In this document: positions 26,961-35,420 of the stretch, piece by piece
How positions within the stretch are numbered: position 1 is the first letter of the stretch
Layout of the letters: each line of letters begins with the position of its first letter
Source of the DNA: CAXXOK01 sp963675655
GTDB taxonomy: Bacteria; Bacillota; Clostridia; Christensenellales; Aristaeellaceae
Reading direction: 5' to 3'
NCBI GenBank assembly: GCA_963675655.1
Contig: OY776489.1
Coordinates: forward strand, 992,001-1,056,000
Length of the DNA: 64,000 nt
Translations under genes and position numbers: made by a program
The notes under the pieces: generated by a model
The model's database searches: none
What the model was told of the DNA's origin: nothing
Seen by the model: the letters and a program-made list of their open reading frames with translations, nothing else

Positions 26961-28280
26961 ATGAACGAATTACTGACACAGTTGGAACAAAACTTGCAAC
27001 CCTTGCAACCGGCTATGGACTCTATCCCTGGATTATATACCATGTTTCGCAACTGTTTTATGAATACCGCGGAAACGACTCTGAAAGTTGCTAAGCCGGG
27101 AGATACCTATATTATCACCGGTGATATAGACGCCATGTGGCTACGCGACTCCACCGCGCAGGTGCTGCATTATGTACGCTTTGCCCACCATAAAGCGGTA
27201 CATTCCCTGCTTTTAGGGCTGGTCGCACGTCAAATGAGATATATCTGTATTGATCCGTACGCCAACGCTTTCAATCAAGAAAACAATGGCCGGAAATGGA
27301 GTAACGATCTGCCCGCGCATTCCGGCTATGTGTGGGAACGGAAGTTTGAAATCGACTCGCTATGCTATCCGCTTATGCTGGCCCGCCGCATGTACGATGC
27401 CGTTCCCTGCACGGAGATGTTTACGGAATCCTTTCGGGAAGCTTTATACACCATCGTTGGGGTGTTTGAAACCGAGCAGCATCACGCCAGCAGCCCCTAT
27501 CGTTTTATTCGTCCAAACAGCGAACCCGGGGATTCGCTTACGCACGAAGGCCGCGGTGCGCCCGTTGCGGATAACGGGCTGATTTTTTCCGGCTTTCGCC
27601 CCAGCGACGATGCCTGCACCTATGGGTATCTAATCCCGGCAAATCTGTTTGCGCTCAAAGCGCTGAAGCAGATCGTATTTTTCGCTGATCTGCTGCATGA
27701 GGACGCACTTACCTGCCGCGCCCAAACCGTTATCCAAAAAGTTCGCACCGGACTGTTGGCCTGCGCTACGATCATCCACCCGGTCCACGGCGAAATCTAT
27801 GCCTATGAAACCAATGGATTGGGTGACTATCTGCTAATGGATGATGCAAATGTACCCAGCCTGTTATCGCTGCCTTATTTGGATATTCTACCAGCGGATG
27901 ACCCGCTGTACCAGCGCACACGTGCCTTTTTGTTAAGCTCCGACAACCCTTACTATTTCACAGGCACGTACGCAAAAGGCGTGGGCAGCCCGCACACGCC
28001 GAACGGCTATATCTGGCCAATTTCGCTTTGTGTGCAAGCCCTTACCGCTACCAGCCCCGCCGAGAAAGCGGAACTGTTGGTAATGTTGCTGCGTACCCAT
28101 GCGGGCACAGGCTTGATGCACGAGGGTTTTCATCCTGATCACCCGGAGGAATTTACCCGCCCTTGGTTTGCCTGGGCTAATTCGCTGTTTGGCGATCTGC
28201 TTTACCGCCTCCATGAACAGGGTGAATTGTCCGCCATATTAACTTTGGCAAGCAGACATATGGAGGATTCCTGCAAATAA
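26961..28280 (+). CDS. GH125 exo-alpha-1,6-mannosidase
   Basis: The 439-residue protein matches the GH125 (former DUF1237) family over its whole length. Characteristic blocks are TGDIDAMWLRDSTAQ (about 50-65), CIDPYANAFN (about 95), WERKFEIDSLCYPL (about 130), and a late WPISLCVQAL. It lacks a signal peptide. Characterised GH125 enzymes are inverting exo-alpha-1,6-mannosidases active on N-glycan cores, and Streptococcus pneumoniae keeps GH125 and GH38 genes together, as here. The aspartate in DIDAMWLRD and the glutamates of the later motifs are catalytic candidates. The gene follows the regulator by 42 nt, with AAGGCGAGGAAAAC upstream of its ATG. It should process imported mannosides with the GH38 enzyme. 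Confidence 0.95.
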   Translation: MNELLTQLEQNLQPLQPAMDSIPGLYTMFRNCFMNTAETTLKVAKPGDTYIITGDIDAMWLRDSTAQVLHYVRFAHHKAVHSLLLGLVARQMRYICIDPYANAFNQENNGRKWSNDLPAHSGYVWERKFEIDSLCYPLMLARRMYDAVPCTEMFTESFREALYTIVGVFETEQHHASSPYRFIRPNSEPGDSLTHEGRGAPVADNGLIFSGFRPSDDACTYGYLIPANLFALKALKQIVFFADLLHEDALTCRAQTVIQKVRTGLLACATIIHPVHGEIYAYETNGLGDYLLMDDANVPSLLSLPYLDILPADDPLYQRTRAFLLSSDNPYYFTGTYAKGVGSPHTPNGYIWPISLCVQALTATSPAEKAELLVMLLRTHAGTGLMHEGFHPDHPEEFTRPWFAWANSLFGDLLYRLHEQGELSAILTLASRHMEDSCK

Positions 28281-28335
28281 AAAGCGCTGCGGGTATCTCC
28301 CGACGCAATAAGCGAATTTGCAATAGACGGACATA

Positions 28336-28713
28336 AAATGGAAACGTCCCTTCTATAACAGGGCAACCGCTGCGTAAACCATACAGGGCAACGCGTAAGC
28401 CGGAGCGGCCAAACCCTTTTGCCGTGAGTGGGATGCTGCTACCAGCGCAGAAACATGCGCGGCAACGGTTACACAGGAAGTGGACGGCGCGTATCTGCGC
28501 ATCCATTTCCCGTCGGCAAGGCCGGTTCGGCGCAGCGCGGTAACGACCCAAGCGCTTGGCGTGCCCCGCATTCCCCAAGCATGCTATGAAAGTCCCGATG
28601 GTACGCCGCTCAATTTTACGCGCATCTATTGGGCAAATGGAAAGAAAAGCAAGCACTGGCAGAGCCGGTATCCTCATTGCAGGCTGGTGAAAATCGCATT
28701 CTGCTATGGAAGT
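28336..28713 (+). pseudogene. Decayed C-terminal fragment of an unidentified gene
   Basis: One frame reads KWKRPFYNRATAA, a TAA, TIQGNA, another TAA, then a clean run AGAAKPFCREWDAATSAETC followed by VDGAYLRIHFPSARPV and CYESPDGTPLNFTRIYW. After about 28640 the sense moves to another frame and ends LQAGENRILLWK with TGA at 28711-28713. Both early stops could each come from one C-to-T change in CAA. It looks like the end of a secreted or carbohydrate-active protein, but I cannot name the family. An intrinsic terminator follows at 28738, consistent with a former gene end. Confidence 0.55.
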
Positions 28714-28737
28714 GACGGGTTCGGTTTGTAGGCAGAA

Positions 28738-28768
28738 GCGAGGCGGATTTTCCGTCTCGCTTTTTGTT
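28738..28768 (+). terminator. Intrinsic terminator
   Basis: Arms GCGAGGCGGA (28738-28747) and TCCGTCTCGC (28751-28760), with one G-T pair, are followed by TTTTTG. It would end transcripts of the GH125 gene and the decayed gene. From here to the promoter at 29006 I see no gene. Confidence 0.85.
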
Positions 28769-29005
28769 TGCGCTTGTTTTTGCTTTGGAGGCGACTTGAT
28801 GCCTAACGGATCGTTAAATCATGCTTCCTGTATGCCGCCCGTCCCGCCACCGCTTCTCCCGGTATCCGGGCCGGGCGTCACAGAGAAAAAATTTTGGCGT
28901 CGCTCTTTGGCTTGGCCATCCGCTTGCAGGCGCAACCCGTATTTTATATGAAATCCCTCTATTTCTATCCCGAAAAAGGAAATTGTAAAGAAAGAGATAA
29001 CAGTA

Positions 29006-29160
29006 TTGACAGATATTCCTATTCTTTGTATAATGTCCGTAAACGATTAAGTTCATCAATTCTGGCATTTGTTTTTTGAATTGCATACAACGTAAACGAT
29101 TAAGGTGACAATTTCGGACAGAATTGATACTATTGTCGGCAACGTAAACGATTAAGTTCA
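29006..29160 (+). promoter_or_regulatory. Consensus sigma-70 promoter with three phased operators
   Basis: TTGACA (29006-29011), a 17-nt spacer and TATAAT (29029-29034) form a perfect consensus promoter. The 14-mer CGTAAACGATTAAG occurs at 29038-29051, 29091-29104 and 29143-29156, starting 53 and 52 bp apart, or about five helical turns each. It is an imperfect palindrome around a central CG, as expected for LacI-family operators. The first copy covers the predicted transcription start. The LacI-family gene follows at 29181, so autoregulation of the whole operon is likely. Confidence 0.8.
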
Positions 29161-29180
29161 TAATGGTGGTGTAGTACTTC

Positions 29181-30191
29181 ATGTTAACCATACGCGACGT
29201 TGCTAGGTACTGCAACGTATCCACAGCGACGGTCAGCAAGGCATTCAGTCAGGAAAGCGATATCAGCTACGAAACCATGGAGCGTGTACGCGCGGCCGCG
29301 CGGGAGTTGGGATACTATCCCAACGCGGCAGCCCGGTCGCTGAAAACACGGCATGCATGCAATCTGGGCGTACTTGCACAATTAAGCCATCCCAATGGTA
29401 TTTATACCGAGTTTGTTACACGGGTCATCAACGCCTTTCAGGCGGAAGCGGAACGCAACGGCTACGATATTACGTTTATGAGCAAAAGCCTCTCCGGTAA
29501 AACCATGAGTTATGAGGAGCATTGCCTGTACCGTAACTTTGACGGTATCGCAATGATCTGTGCGGATTTCTTTTCTCCGCAGATTCTCACGCTGCTGCAA
29601 AAAGACTTTCAGGGCGTAACCGTGGATTACGCGGAGGAAGGGCACCCTTCCGTGATGACGGATAGCCGGCAGGCATATCACGATTTGGCCGATTTTGTGT
29701 ATCAGCGCGGGCACCGCCGTGTGGCCGTAATCCGCGATAACACAACGGTTATTGCCAATGTACGGCACCAGTGCCTATGCGAGGCGTTTGCCGCGCGCGG
29801 GTTGGAAATACCTGAAGGGCAAACGGTAACCTGCATGTTTAACGATATGGTGGGCGCTGCGCAAGCCACCCGGACAATACTGGCGCAGGATAAGCTGCCC
29901 ACCTGTATTTTCTACCCGGATGATATTGCCTGTCTGGGCGGAATCAACGCGCTGCGGGATAGCGGCTATTCCGTACCCGGCGACATGAGCGTGGTCGGGT
30001 TTGACGGCATCCAGATATCGCAGGTGCTTAACCCCCGGCTTACCACCTACCGGCAAGACATGGAAACCATCGGCCGCAATACCCTGCGCCTGCTGCTGAA
30101 TGAAATTGATAACCCGGACACGGACAGCCCCAAGCAGCATCAGCTGATCGCAGGTGAAGTGCTGATGGGCGAAACCGTAGCCCAGCTGTAA
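29181..30191 (+). CDS. LacI-family transcriptional regulator
   Basis: The 336-residue protein starts with the LacI helix-turn-helix (LTIRDVARYCNVSTATVSKAFS, residues 2-23) and hinge helix region (NAAARSLKTR). A periplasmic-binding-protein-like effector domain follows from about residue 60 to the end (CIFYPDDIACLGGINALRDSGYSVPGDMSVVGFDG near 255). The ribosome site is weak (GGTGG). It heads an operon with an Opp-type importer and a GH3 enzyme, and three operator copies precede it. It most likely represses the operon until a beta-glycoside appears. Effector identity is unknown. Confidence 0.95.
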   Translation: MLTIRDVARYCNVSTATVSKAFSQESDISYETMERVRAAARELGYYPNAAARSLKTRHACNLGVLAQLSHPNGIYTEFVTRVINAFQAEAERNGYDITFMSKSLSGKTMSYEEHCLYRNFDGIAMICADFFSPQILTLLQKDFQGVTVDYAEEGHPSVMTDSRQAYHDLADFVYQRGHRRVAVIRDNTTVIANVRHQCLCEAFAARGLEIPEGQTVTCMFNDMVGAAQATRTILAQDKLPTCIFYPDDIACLGGINALRDSGYSVPGDMSVVGFDGIQISQVLNPRLTTYRQDMETIGRNTLRLLLNEIDNPDTDSPKQHQLIAGEVLMGETVAQL

Positions 30192-30242
30192 ATTTGCGCT
30201 CATGGCTAGATAGCCATAACAAATAATTATGGAGGGATTGGA

Positions 30243-32048
30243 ATGAAAAACACTCGAAAAATCCTAAGCCTGATGCTTGCGCTGATGCTGGCGTGCAGTC
30301 TGACGATCGTTTCCGCCTCTGCGGAGACCACAACGGAACTGCCCCGCAACGAAACGCTCTACTTCGCCGGCCAGCAGTGGGGTTCCGTCAACGGCTGGAA
30401 CCCGCTTAGCGACGACATGAACAACGCCATGGCCGTTACGCAAAGCGCAGGCGGCTCCCGTACTGTCATGTTTGAAACATTGTATATGTTTAACCTGCTG
30501 GACGGTTCGCTGACACCGCTGATCGCCGACGGCGATTATATGTGGAACGACGCGCATACGGAAATGACCGTGAAAATTAAGCCCGCTGCCAAGTGGAGCG
30601 ATGGTACGGCTATTACCGCTGAAGACGTAGCCTACACCTTCGATACCAACGTAAAGCTCGGTAACGCCAAAGGCAACGGCTACAAACCCTACATTGACAG
30701 CGTAACCGCTGTGGATGCACAGACTGTGCTGATCAAAGCCAAGCTGACCGACGAAGGAACCGCTGTGAACCCGCTGCAGCTGGTGTGCTTCATTGAAGAA
30801 TGCTATGTCATACAGAAGGCGTGGATTCAGACGCTGGAAGCCCGCTGCGATAACGACCCCTCCGCGATGAAGAAAGATCCGGCCGAGGACGTCGTATGGT
30901 CCGGCCCCTATACCAAGTATTATGCCGACGACCAGAAAGTGCTGCTGATTCGGGACGATAACTATTGGGGTCAGGACGCCTCCATGTGGGGTTCGCTGCC
31001 TGTGCCCAAGTACATTGCCCATGTAATCTACGCTGATAACGCATCCGGCGAAACCGCGCTCAAAGCCGGCGAAGTGGATGTTTGCCAGCAGTTTATTCCC
31101 AACATTCAGGATTTGTGGCTGGAGGACGGCCTGCCCATCAGCACATACCTAAACGATGCGCCCTACGGCATCTGCGTTAACATGCCTACCGCATGGTTCA
31201 ACACGGATATCGAAGTGCTGCAAAACGCCTCCGTGCGCAAAGCTATTGCCATGGCGGTGGATTACGAAGCCATTAACCAAAACGCTATGACCGGCCAAAG
31301 CCCGACCTTTGCCGAGGTGCCGCGTTCCTGCATGAACCCCACCGAAGGCGAACAAGCCACCTTTGACCACGCCGCCGTGAAAGACCTGCAATGGGTCGGC
31401 AGCGACATCGAAGGCGCACAGGCGATGTTGGATGCCGCCGGTATTGTGGACAGCGACGGAGATGGCTGGCGCGATTACAACGGCGAAAAGATCACCCTGA
31501 ACGCCTGCTGCCCCAATGGTTGGACCGACTGGATGGCCGCAATGGAAATCGTTGCTGCCGCGGGTAAGAACATCGGCATCGAAATTATTACCGAGTTCCC
31601 CGAATGGTCCGTATACCAGACGGTGGTTACCGCCGCACAGCAGACCGATTATGCTATCTTTATGATGTGGACCGATTCCGCCACGCCCGCCCAGCCCTGG
31701 GGCCGTATTCGCATGCTGATGAGCAGCGAGTTCAACGGTGTTGAAGGCAACTGGAGCGGCAACTGGGGCCATTACAGCAATCCGGAGATCGATACGATTA
31801 TCCAGCAGATTCCGGTAACGACGGACGAAGCGCAGCTGAAAGAGCTGTACACCAGAGCTGTGGAAATCTATCTGACGGATGTGCCCAGCTTCTCGCTGAT
31901 GTACCGCCCCGACAAGTTCCACGCGGTAAACGAGACCGTTTGGACCAACTTCCCGGATTCCGAAGACGGCCGCAATATTCCGCCCTCGGATTGCACGGAT
32001 GGTTACGGTATCGCCGCGCTCTACGAACTGGAACTGGTCAACCCATAA
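30243..32048 (+). CDS. Family 5 (Opp/Dpp-type) substrate-binding protein, probably oligosaccharide-binding
   Basis: The 601-residue protein has a signal peptide (1-27) ending ASA|E. C18 precedes that site (LMLAC), but the residue at -3 is not typical of a lipobox and AxA cleavage looks better. The mature part is SBP_bac_5-like: AKWSDGTAITAEDVAYTFDT near 115, GPYTKYYADDQKVLLIRDDNYWG near 225, and a long aromatic-rich C-terminal lobe. An EF-hand-like segment DSDGDGWRDYNGEKI lies near residue 403. Family 5 proteins bind peptides or, in Thermotoga and other anaerobes, cello-, xylo- and manno-oligosaccharides. The GH3 gene in this operon favours sugar. The ribosome site is GGAGGG, 6 nt upstream. 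Confidence 0.92.
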   Translation: MKNTRKILSLMLALMLACSLTIVSASAETTTELPRNETLYFAGQQWGSVNGWNPLSDDMNNAMAVTQSAGGSRTVMFETLYMFNLLDGSLTPLIADGDYMWNDAHTEMTVKIKPAAKWSDGTAITAEDVAYTFDTNVKLGNAKGNGYKPYIDSVTAVDAQTVLIKAKLTDEGTAVNPLQLVCFIEECYVIQKAWIQTLEARCDNDPSAMKKDPAEDVVWSGPYTKYYADDQKVLLIRDDNYWGQDASMWGSLPVPKYIAHVIYADNASGETALKAGEVDVCQQFIPNIQDLWLEDGLPISTYLNDAPYGICVNMPTAWFNTDIEVLQNASVRKAIAMAVDYEAINQNAMTGQSPTFAEVPRSCMNPTEGEQATFDHAAVKDLQWVGSDIEGAQAMLDAAGIVDSDGDGWRDYNGEKITLNACCPNGWTDWMAAMEIVAAAGKNIGIEIITEFPEWSVYQTVVTAAQQTDYAIFMMWTDSATPAQPWGRIRMLMSSEFNGVEGNWSGNWGHYSNPEIDTIIQQIPVTTDEAQLKELYTRAVEIYLTDVPSFSLMYRPDKFHAVNETVWTNFPDSEDGRNIPPSDCTDGYGIAALYELELVNP

Positions 32049-32066
32049 CTGACTAACCGAGAGTGG

Positions 32067-32103
32067 GGCGGCTGCGCGCTGGAATACCCGGTGCGCAGCC
32101 GCC
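32067..32103 (+). terminator. 11-bp perfect hairpin after the family 5 binding-protein gene
   Basis: Arms GGCGGCTGCGC (32067-32077) and its complement (32093-32103) enclose 15 nt, beginning 18 nt after the stop codon. There is no T-run, so mRNA 3'-end protection or partial attenuation is more likely than full termination. Confidence 0.65.
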
Positions 32104-32127
32104 TCCCGATTGTGGGGGGAAAGGCCA

Positions 32128-33132
32128 ATGAAAGGCTATCGAAAGTATATCGGGAAGAAAATTCTCTGGCTGGTCATCACCTTTATTGCCGCGTTGCTTT
32201 TAAACTTTATTCTGCCGCGCCTGATGCCGGGCGACCCCGTGGCCGCCATGACAGCCAAACAGGCGCAGGGCATTTCCGAAGCCTCCGCCGTCAAAGCAAT
32301 TTACGATAATTATGCCAGTGAATTTGGCACAGACAAACCGATGACGGAGCAGTTTTTTACCTACGTAATCAACCTGACGCACGGAGATATGGGCACCTCG
32401 TTCAGCCAATATCCGCGCAAAGTATCCAATATTATCGGCAATGCGATCCTGTGGACAATTTGCCTGCAATTCCCGGCCATCATTATCGGGTGGTTGCTGG
32501 GTAACCTGCTGGGGGCGCTGGCCGCCTATATCCGCAAGGGGTTTGATAAGGTGCTTATGCCACTGACCCTGTTTTTCAGCAGCATACCCGCCTTTGGTAT
32601 GGCGGTAATTCTGCTGGTGATTTTCGCCATCAACCTAAAGGTGGCGCCCATCTCCGGCGGCTATGCGTACAATATGATTCCCAACCTCAGCTGGAGCTTC
32701 GTCGCTTCGGTAATATCGCATTACCAGCTTCCCTTCTGGTCCATTGTGGCCGTTTCGGTCGGCGGGCAGGCGGTTGGCATGCGCTCCATGTCCATCTACG
32801 AGCTGAATGCCGATTATGTAAAATATGCCCGTTTCCTGGGCATTAAGGACCGTAAGGTGGTCGGCTACGTTTTCCGCAACGCCATGCTGCCGCAGGTAAC
32901 AGGGCTTGCACTGTCCATCGGCACCATGGTTGGCGGCGCGCTGGTGGCGGAGATTATCTTCAGCTATCCCGGGCTGGGCACTACGATTTATCAGGGTATT
33001 ACCATGGCGGATTATCCGCTCATCTCCGGCACCACGCTGATCGTTACCATTATGGTGCTGATCGCTACATTCGTGCTGGATATCATTTACGGCTTTATTG
33101 ACCCGCGCGTAAAAGCCGCGCAATTTGAGTAA
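32128..33132 (+). CDS. Opp/Dpp-type ABC transporter permease (DppB-like)
   Basis: The 334-residue permease starts at ATG 32128, with GGGGGGAAAGG just upstream. N-terminal helix KILWLVITFIAALLLNFILPRLMPGDP is typical of DppB/OppB. The BPD_transp_1 domain includes the cytoplasmic motif ELNADYVKYARFLGI near residue 230 and the late EIIFSYPGLGTTIYQGI. It lies between the binding protein and the second permease. Together they form a transmembrane channel, most likely for an oligosaccharide. Confidence 0.93.
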   Translation: MKGYRKYIGKKILWLVITFIAALLLNFILPRLMPGDPVAAMTAKQAQGISEASAVKAIYDNYASEFGTDKPMTEQFFTYVINLTHGDMGTSFSQYPRKVSNIIGNAILWTICLQFPAIIIGWLLGNLLGALAAYIRKGFDKVLMPLTLFFSSIPAFGMAVILLVIFAINLKVAPISGGYAYNMIPNLSWSFVASVISHYQLPFWSIVAVSVGGQAVGMRSMSIYELNADYVKYARFLGIKDRKVVGYVFRNAMLPQVTGLALSIGTMVGGALVAEIIFSYPGLGTTIYQGITMADYPLISGTTLIVTIMVLIATFVLDIIYGFIDPRVKAAQFE

Positions 33133-33145
33133 GGGAGGCGAGACG

Positions 33146-34396
33146 ATGAAAAATACGATCAAGCAGGTTTTCCATTCGCCCAAGTTTCTGGTCGGCTTTT
33201 GCATTTTCGCCGCCATCCTGCTGACGATGCTGATCTATCCGCTGATTAACCCCGGCAATCCGCTGGATATGATCGGGATGGGCACATTTGCCACGCCCGG
33301 CACCTACATATCGCTGTACGACTCGGTCGGCACCCAAACCAGTACCCTGCGGCTGCCCGACGCCGATATAAAGCGCCTGGATGAGATTTTAAGCGCCGAG
33401 GACAGGGTGAAAATGGTCAATTGGTTTGTCGCCGCAGGCATCAGCGTAGACGGGCTGGATATAAACGACAACGATGCGCTGATCCAGTTTTGGAAAGCCA
33501 ATTACGATGCTGCCATCCGGCCCAAGGGCATGACTAAAGCCATGCGCAATTACTACTCGCGTTTAAATGAAAACATCAGCAACATTACAAACGCGGATGT
33601 GCTGACCGTGTCGGAAACCGATGCGGACACCGGCGAAAGCGTTGAAAAAGAACAGATTACCAAAACGGATTACGTAAACATCGGCGATGTGACCAACGTA
33701 AAAACCCTGCCGCTGGGCACGGATAACTTTGGCCGTGACACGCTCAAAGAGCTGGTTTCCGCCTGCGGCACCTCCATCCGTATCGGTCTTATCGCGGGCA
33801 TTGTCGCTACGCTGATCGGGCTGCTGCTGGGGCTGCTGGGCGGCTATCTGGGCGGTGTGGTGGATGATATTGTTATGTTCTTTACCAATATTTTCACCGT
33901 CATCCCTTCGTTTGTGCTGCTGATTCTTATTAGCTATTCCATCAATCAAGATCAGCGCGGCGCCAACACCGTCGCTATTGTAATCGGCTTTACCAGTTGG
34001 GTCTGGACGGCGCGTTCCGTGCGCTCGCAGGTCATCAGCCTGCGCAACCGCGATCACGTTAACCTCAGCCGTCTTTCGGGGCACTCGCTGCCGCGCATTA
34101 TCCTTACGGATATACTGCCCTACATCGCCTCCTACGTTGTGATGGCGTTCATTTTGCAGGTCAGCTCCGGCATTCTGGCGGAAGCGCAGCTCTCCCTGCT
34201 GGGTCTTGGCCCCAAGACCACCGAGGTTCCTACGCTGGGGCTGATGATGAACTGGGCGATGCTCTATTCCGCACACCTCAACGGCTCCTGGTGGGCATAC
34301 TTCCCCGTCATCCTGACCATCGCGTTCATCTCCTTCTCGCTGAATTTGATGAACACGGGGCTGGATCAGGTGTTTAACCCCACCCTGAGAGATTAG
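33146..34396 (+). CDS. Opp/Dpp-type ABC transporter permease (DppC-like) with a large extra extracytoplasmic loop
   Basis: The 416-residue protein is about 100 residues longer than usual DppC/OppC. The first membrane helix is at about 14-34, and the conserved LGTDNFGRD motif that normally lies some 50-60 residues later is here at 190-198. The inserted hydrophilic region includes charged helical segments (DADIKRLDEILSAEDRVKMV, MTKAMRNYYSRLNENISN) and should face outwards. After it the permease domain is ordinary, with the cytoplasmic motif around VNLSRLSGHSLPRIILTDILP. The ATG at 33146 follows GGGAGG. The extra loop could contact the binding protein or the substrate. Confidence 0.92.
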   Translation: MKNTIKQVFHSPKFLVGFCIFAAILLTMLIYPLINPGNPLDMIGMGTFATPGTYISLYDSVGTQTSTLRLPDADIKRLDEILSAEDRVKMVNWFVAAGISVDGLDINDNDALIQFWKANYDAAIRPKGMTKAMRNYYSRLNENISNITNADVLTVSETDADTGESVEKEQITKTDYVNIGDVTNVKTLPLGTDNFGRDTLKELVSACGTSIRIGLIAGIVATLIGLLLGLLGGYLGGVVDDIVMFFTNIFTVIPSFVLLILISYSINQDQRGANTVAIVIGFTSWVWTARSVRSQVISLRNRDHVNLSRLSGHSLPRIILTDILPYIASYVVMAFILQVSSGILAEAQLSLLGLGPKTTEVPTLGLMMNWAMLYSAHLNGSWWAYFPVILTIAFISFSLNLMNTGLDQVFNPTLRD

Positions 34397-34406
34397 GAGG
34401 ACACGC

Positions 34407-35420
34407 ATGAGTAAGATAATGCTGGACGTGCGGGGGTTAACCACCAAGTACGTCACCCGTTTCCACGAAGATGTGTACGCTGTGGATCACGTTTCGTTGA
34501 CCATTGAAGAGGGCAAATCGCTGGGAATCGCCGGCGAAAGCGGATGCGGCAAATCCACGCTGGCGCTGAGCCTGATGGGTTACTATTTTCCGCCGCTGCA
34601 TTACACCAGCGGAGAAATCATCATCGACGGAAAAAACATATCGGGCATGGACCCGGACACCGTGCGCAAAAACGTGCTTGGCACCGAAATTGCCTATATC
34701 CCGCAGGCGGCGATGAACGCGCTCAACCCGACCCGAAAGATCATCCGCTTTATTGAGGATGTGATCCACGCCCACGACCCGCACGCACAAAACAAGGAAA
34801 TTCAGGCGCTGGCACGGGAACGGTTTGCGGAGCTGGGTTTGCCCGAAAGCGTGCTGGACCGCTTCCCCGTGGAGCTTTCCGGCGGGATGAAGCAGCGTAC
34901 GGTGATTGCCATTTCTACCATTCTCAAGCCAAAAGTGCTCATTGCGGACGAGCCTTCCAGCGCGCTGGATGTAACCAGCCAGAAAATGGTCATTAAAATG
35001 CTGCGCGAACTGATGGATAAGGGCTATATCCGCTCCATGATCTTCATTACCCACGAACTGCCGCTGCTGTATAACGTAACCGACGAAATTATGGTCATGT
35101 ACGCAGGGCAGATTGTGGAACGCGGCAGCGCCAAACAGATGGTGTTTGATCCCATCCATCCCTATTCCCGCGGATTGATGAACTCCATCATCGTACCGGA
35201 GGAGGGAACGCGGGAGCATAAGCTTGTCGCCATTCCCGGCACGCCCCCGAACCTGAAAAACCCGCCGCAGGGGTGCCGGTTTGCAGAGCGTTGTAAATTC
35301 GCGGTGCCCCAATGCCGTGTAAGCGCCCTGCCGATGATTTCGTTTGACGGCAACCGAGCGTACCGCTGCGGGCACTCCGTAGAGCACCTGAGGGAGGCGT
35401 ATCGCGATGACGATCAATAA
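34407..35420 (+). CDS. Opp/Dpp-type ABC transporter ATPase (DppD-like)
   Basis: The 337-residue ATPase has Walker A GESGCGKST (about 43-51), signature LSGGMKQR, Walker B VLIADEPSSALD and the switch histidine in FITHE. The C-terminal Oligo_HPY extension carries four cysteines (GCRFAERCKFAVPQC and YRCGHS), usual for this class and sometimes a metal or Fe-S site. The ribosome site TAGGAGG precedes ATG 34407, 10 nt after the DppC-like gene. It energises import with the adjacent second ATPase. Confidence 0.95.
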   Translation: MSKIMLDVRGLTTKYVTRFHEDVYAVDHVSLTIEEGKSLGIAGESGCGKSTLALSLMGYYFPPLHYTSGEIIIDGKNISGMDPDTVRKNVLGTEIAYIPQAAMNALNPTRKIIRFIEDVIHAHDPHAQNKEIQALARERFAELGLPESVLDRFPVELSGGMKQRTVIAISTILKPKVLIADEPSSALDVTSQKMVIKMLRELMDKGYIRSMIFITHELPLLYNVTDEIMVMYAGQIVERGSAKQMVFDPIHPYSRGLMNSIIVPEEGTREHKLVAIPGTPPNLKNPPQGCRFAERCKFAVPQCRVSALPMISFDGNRAYRCGHSVEHLREAYRDDDQ

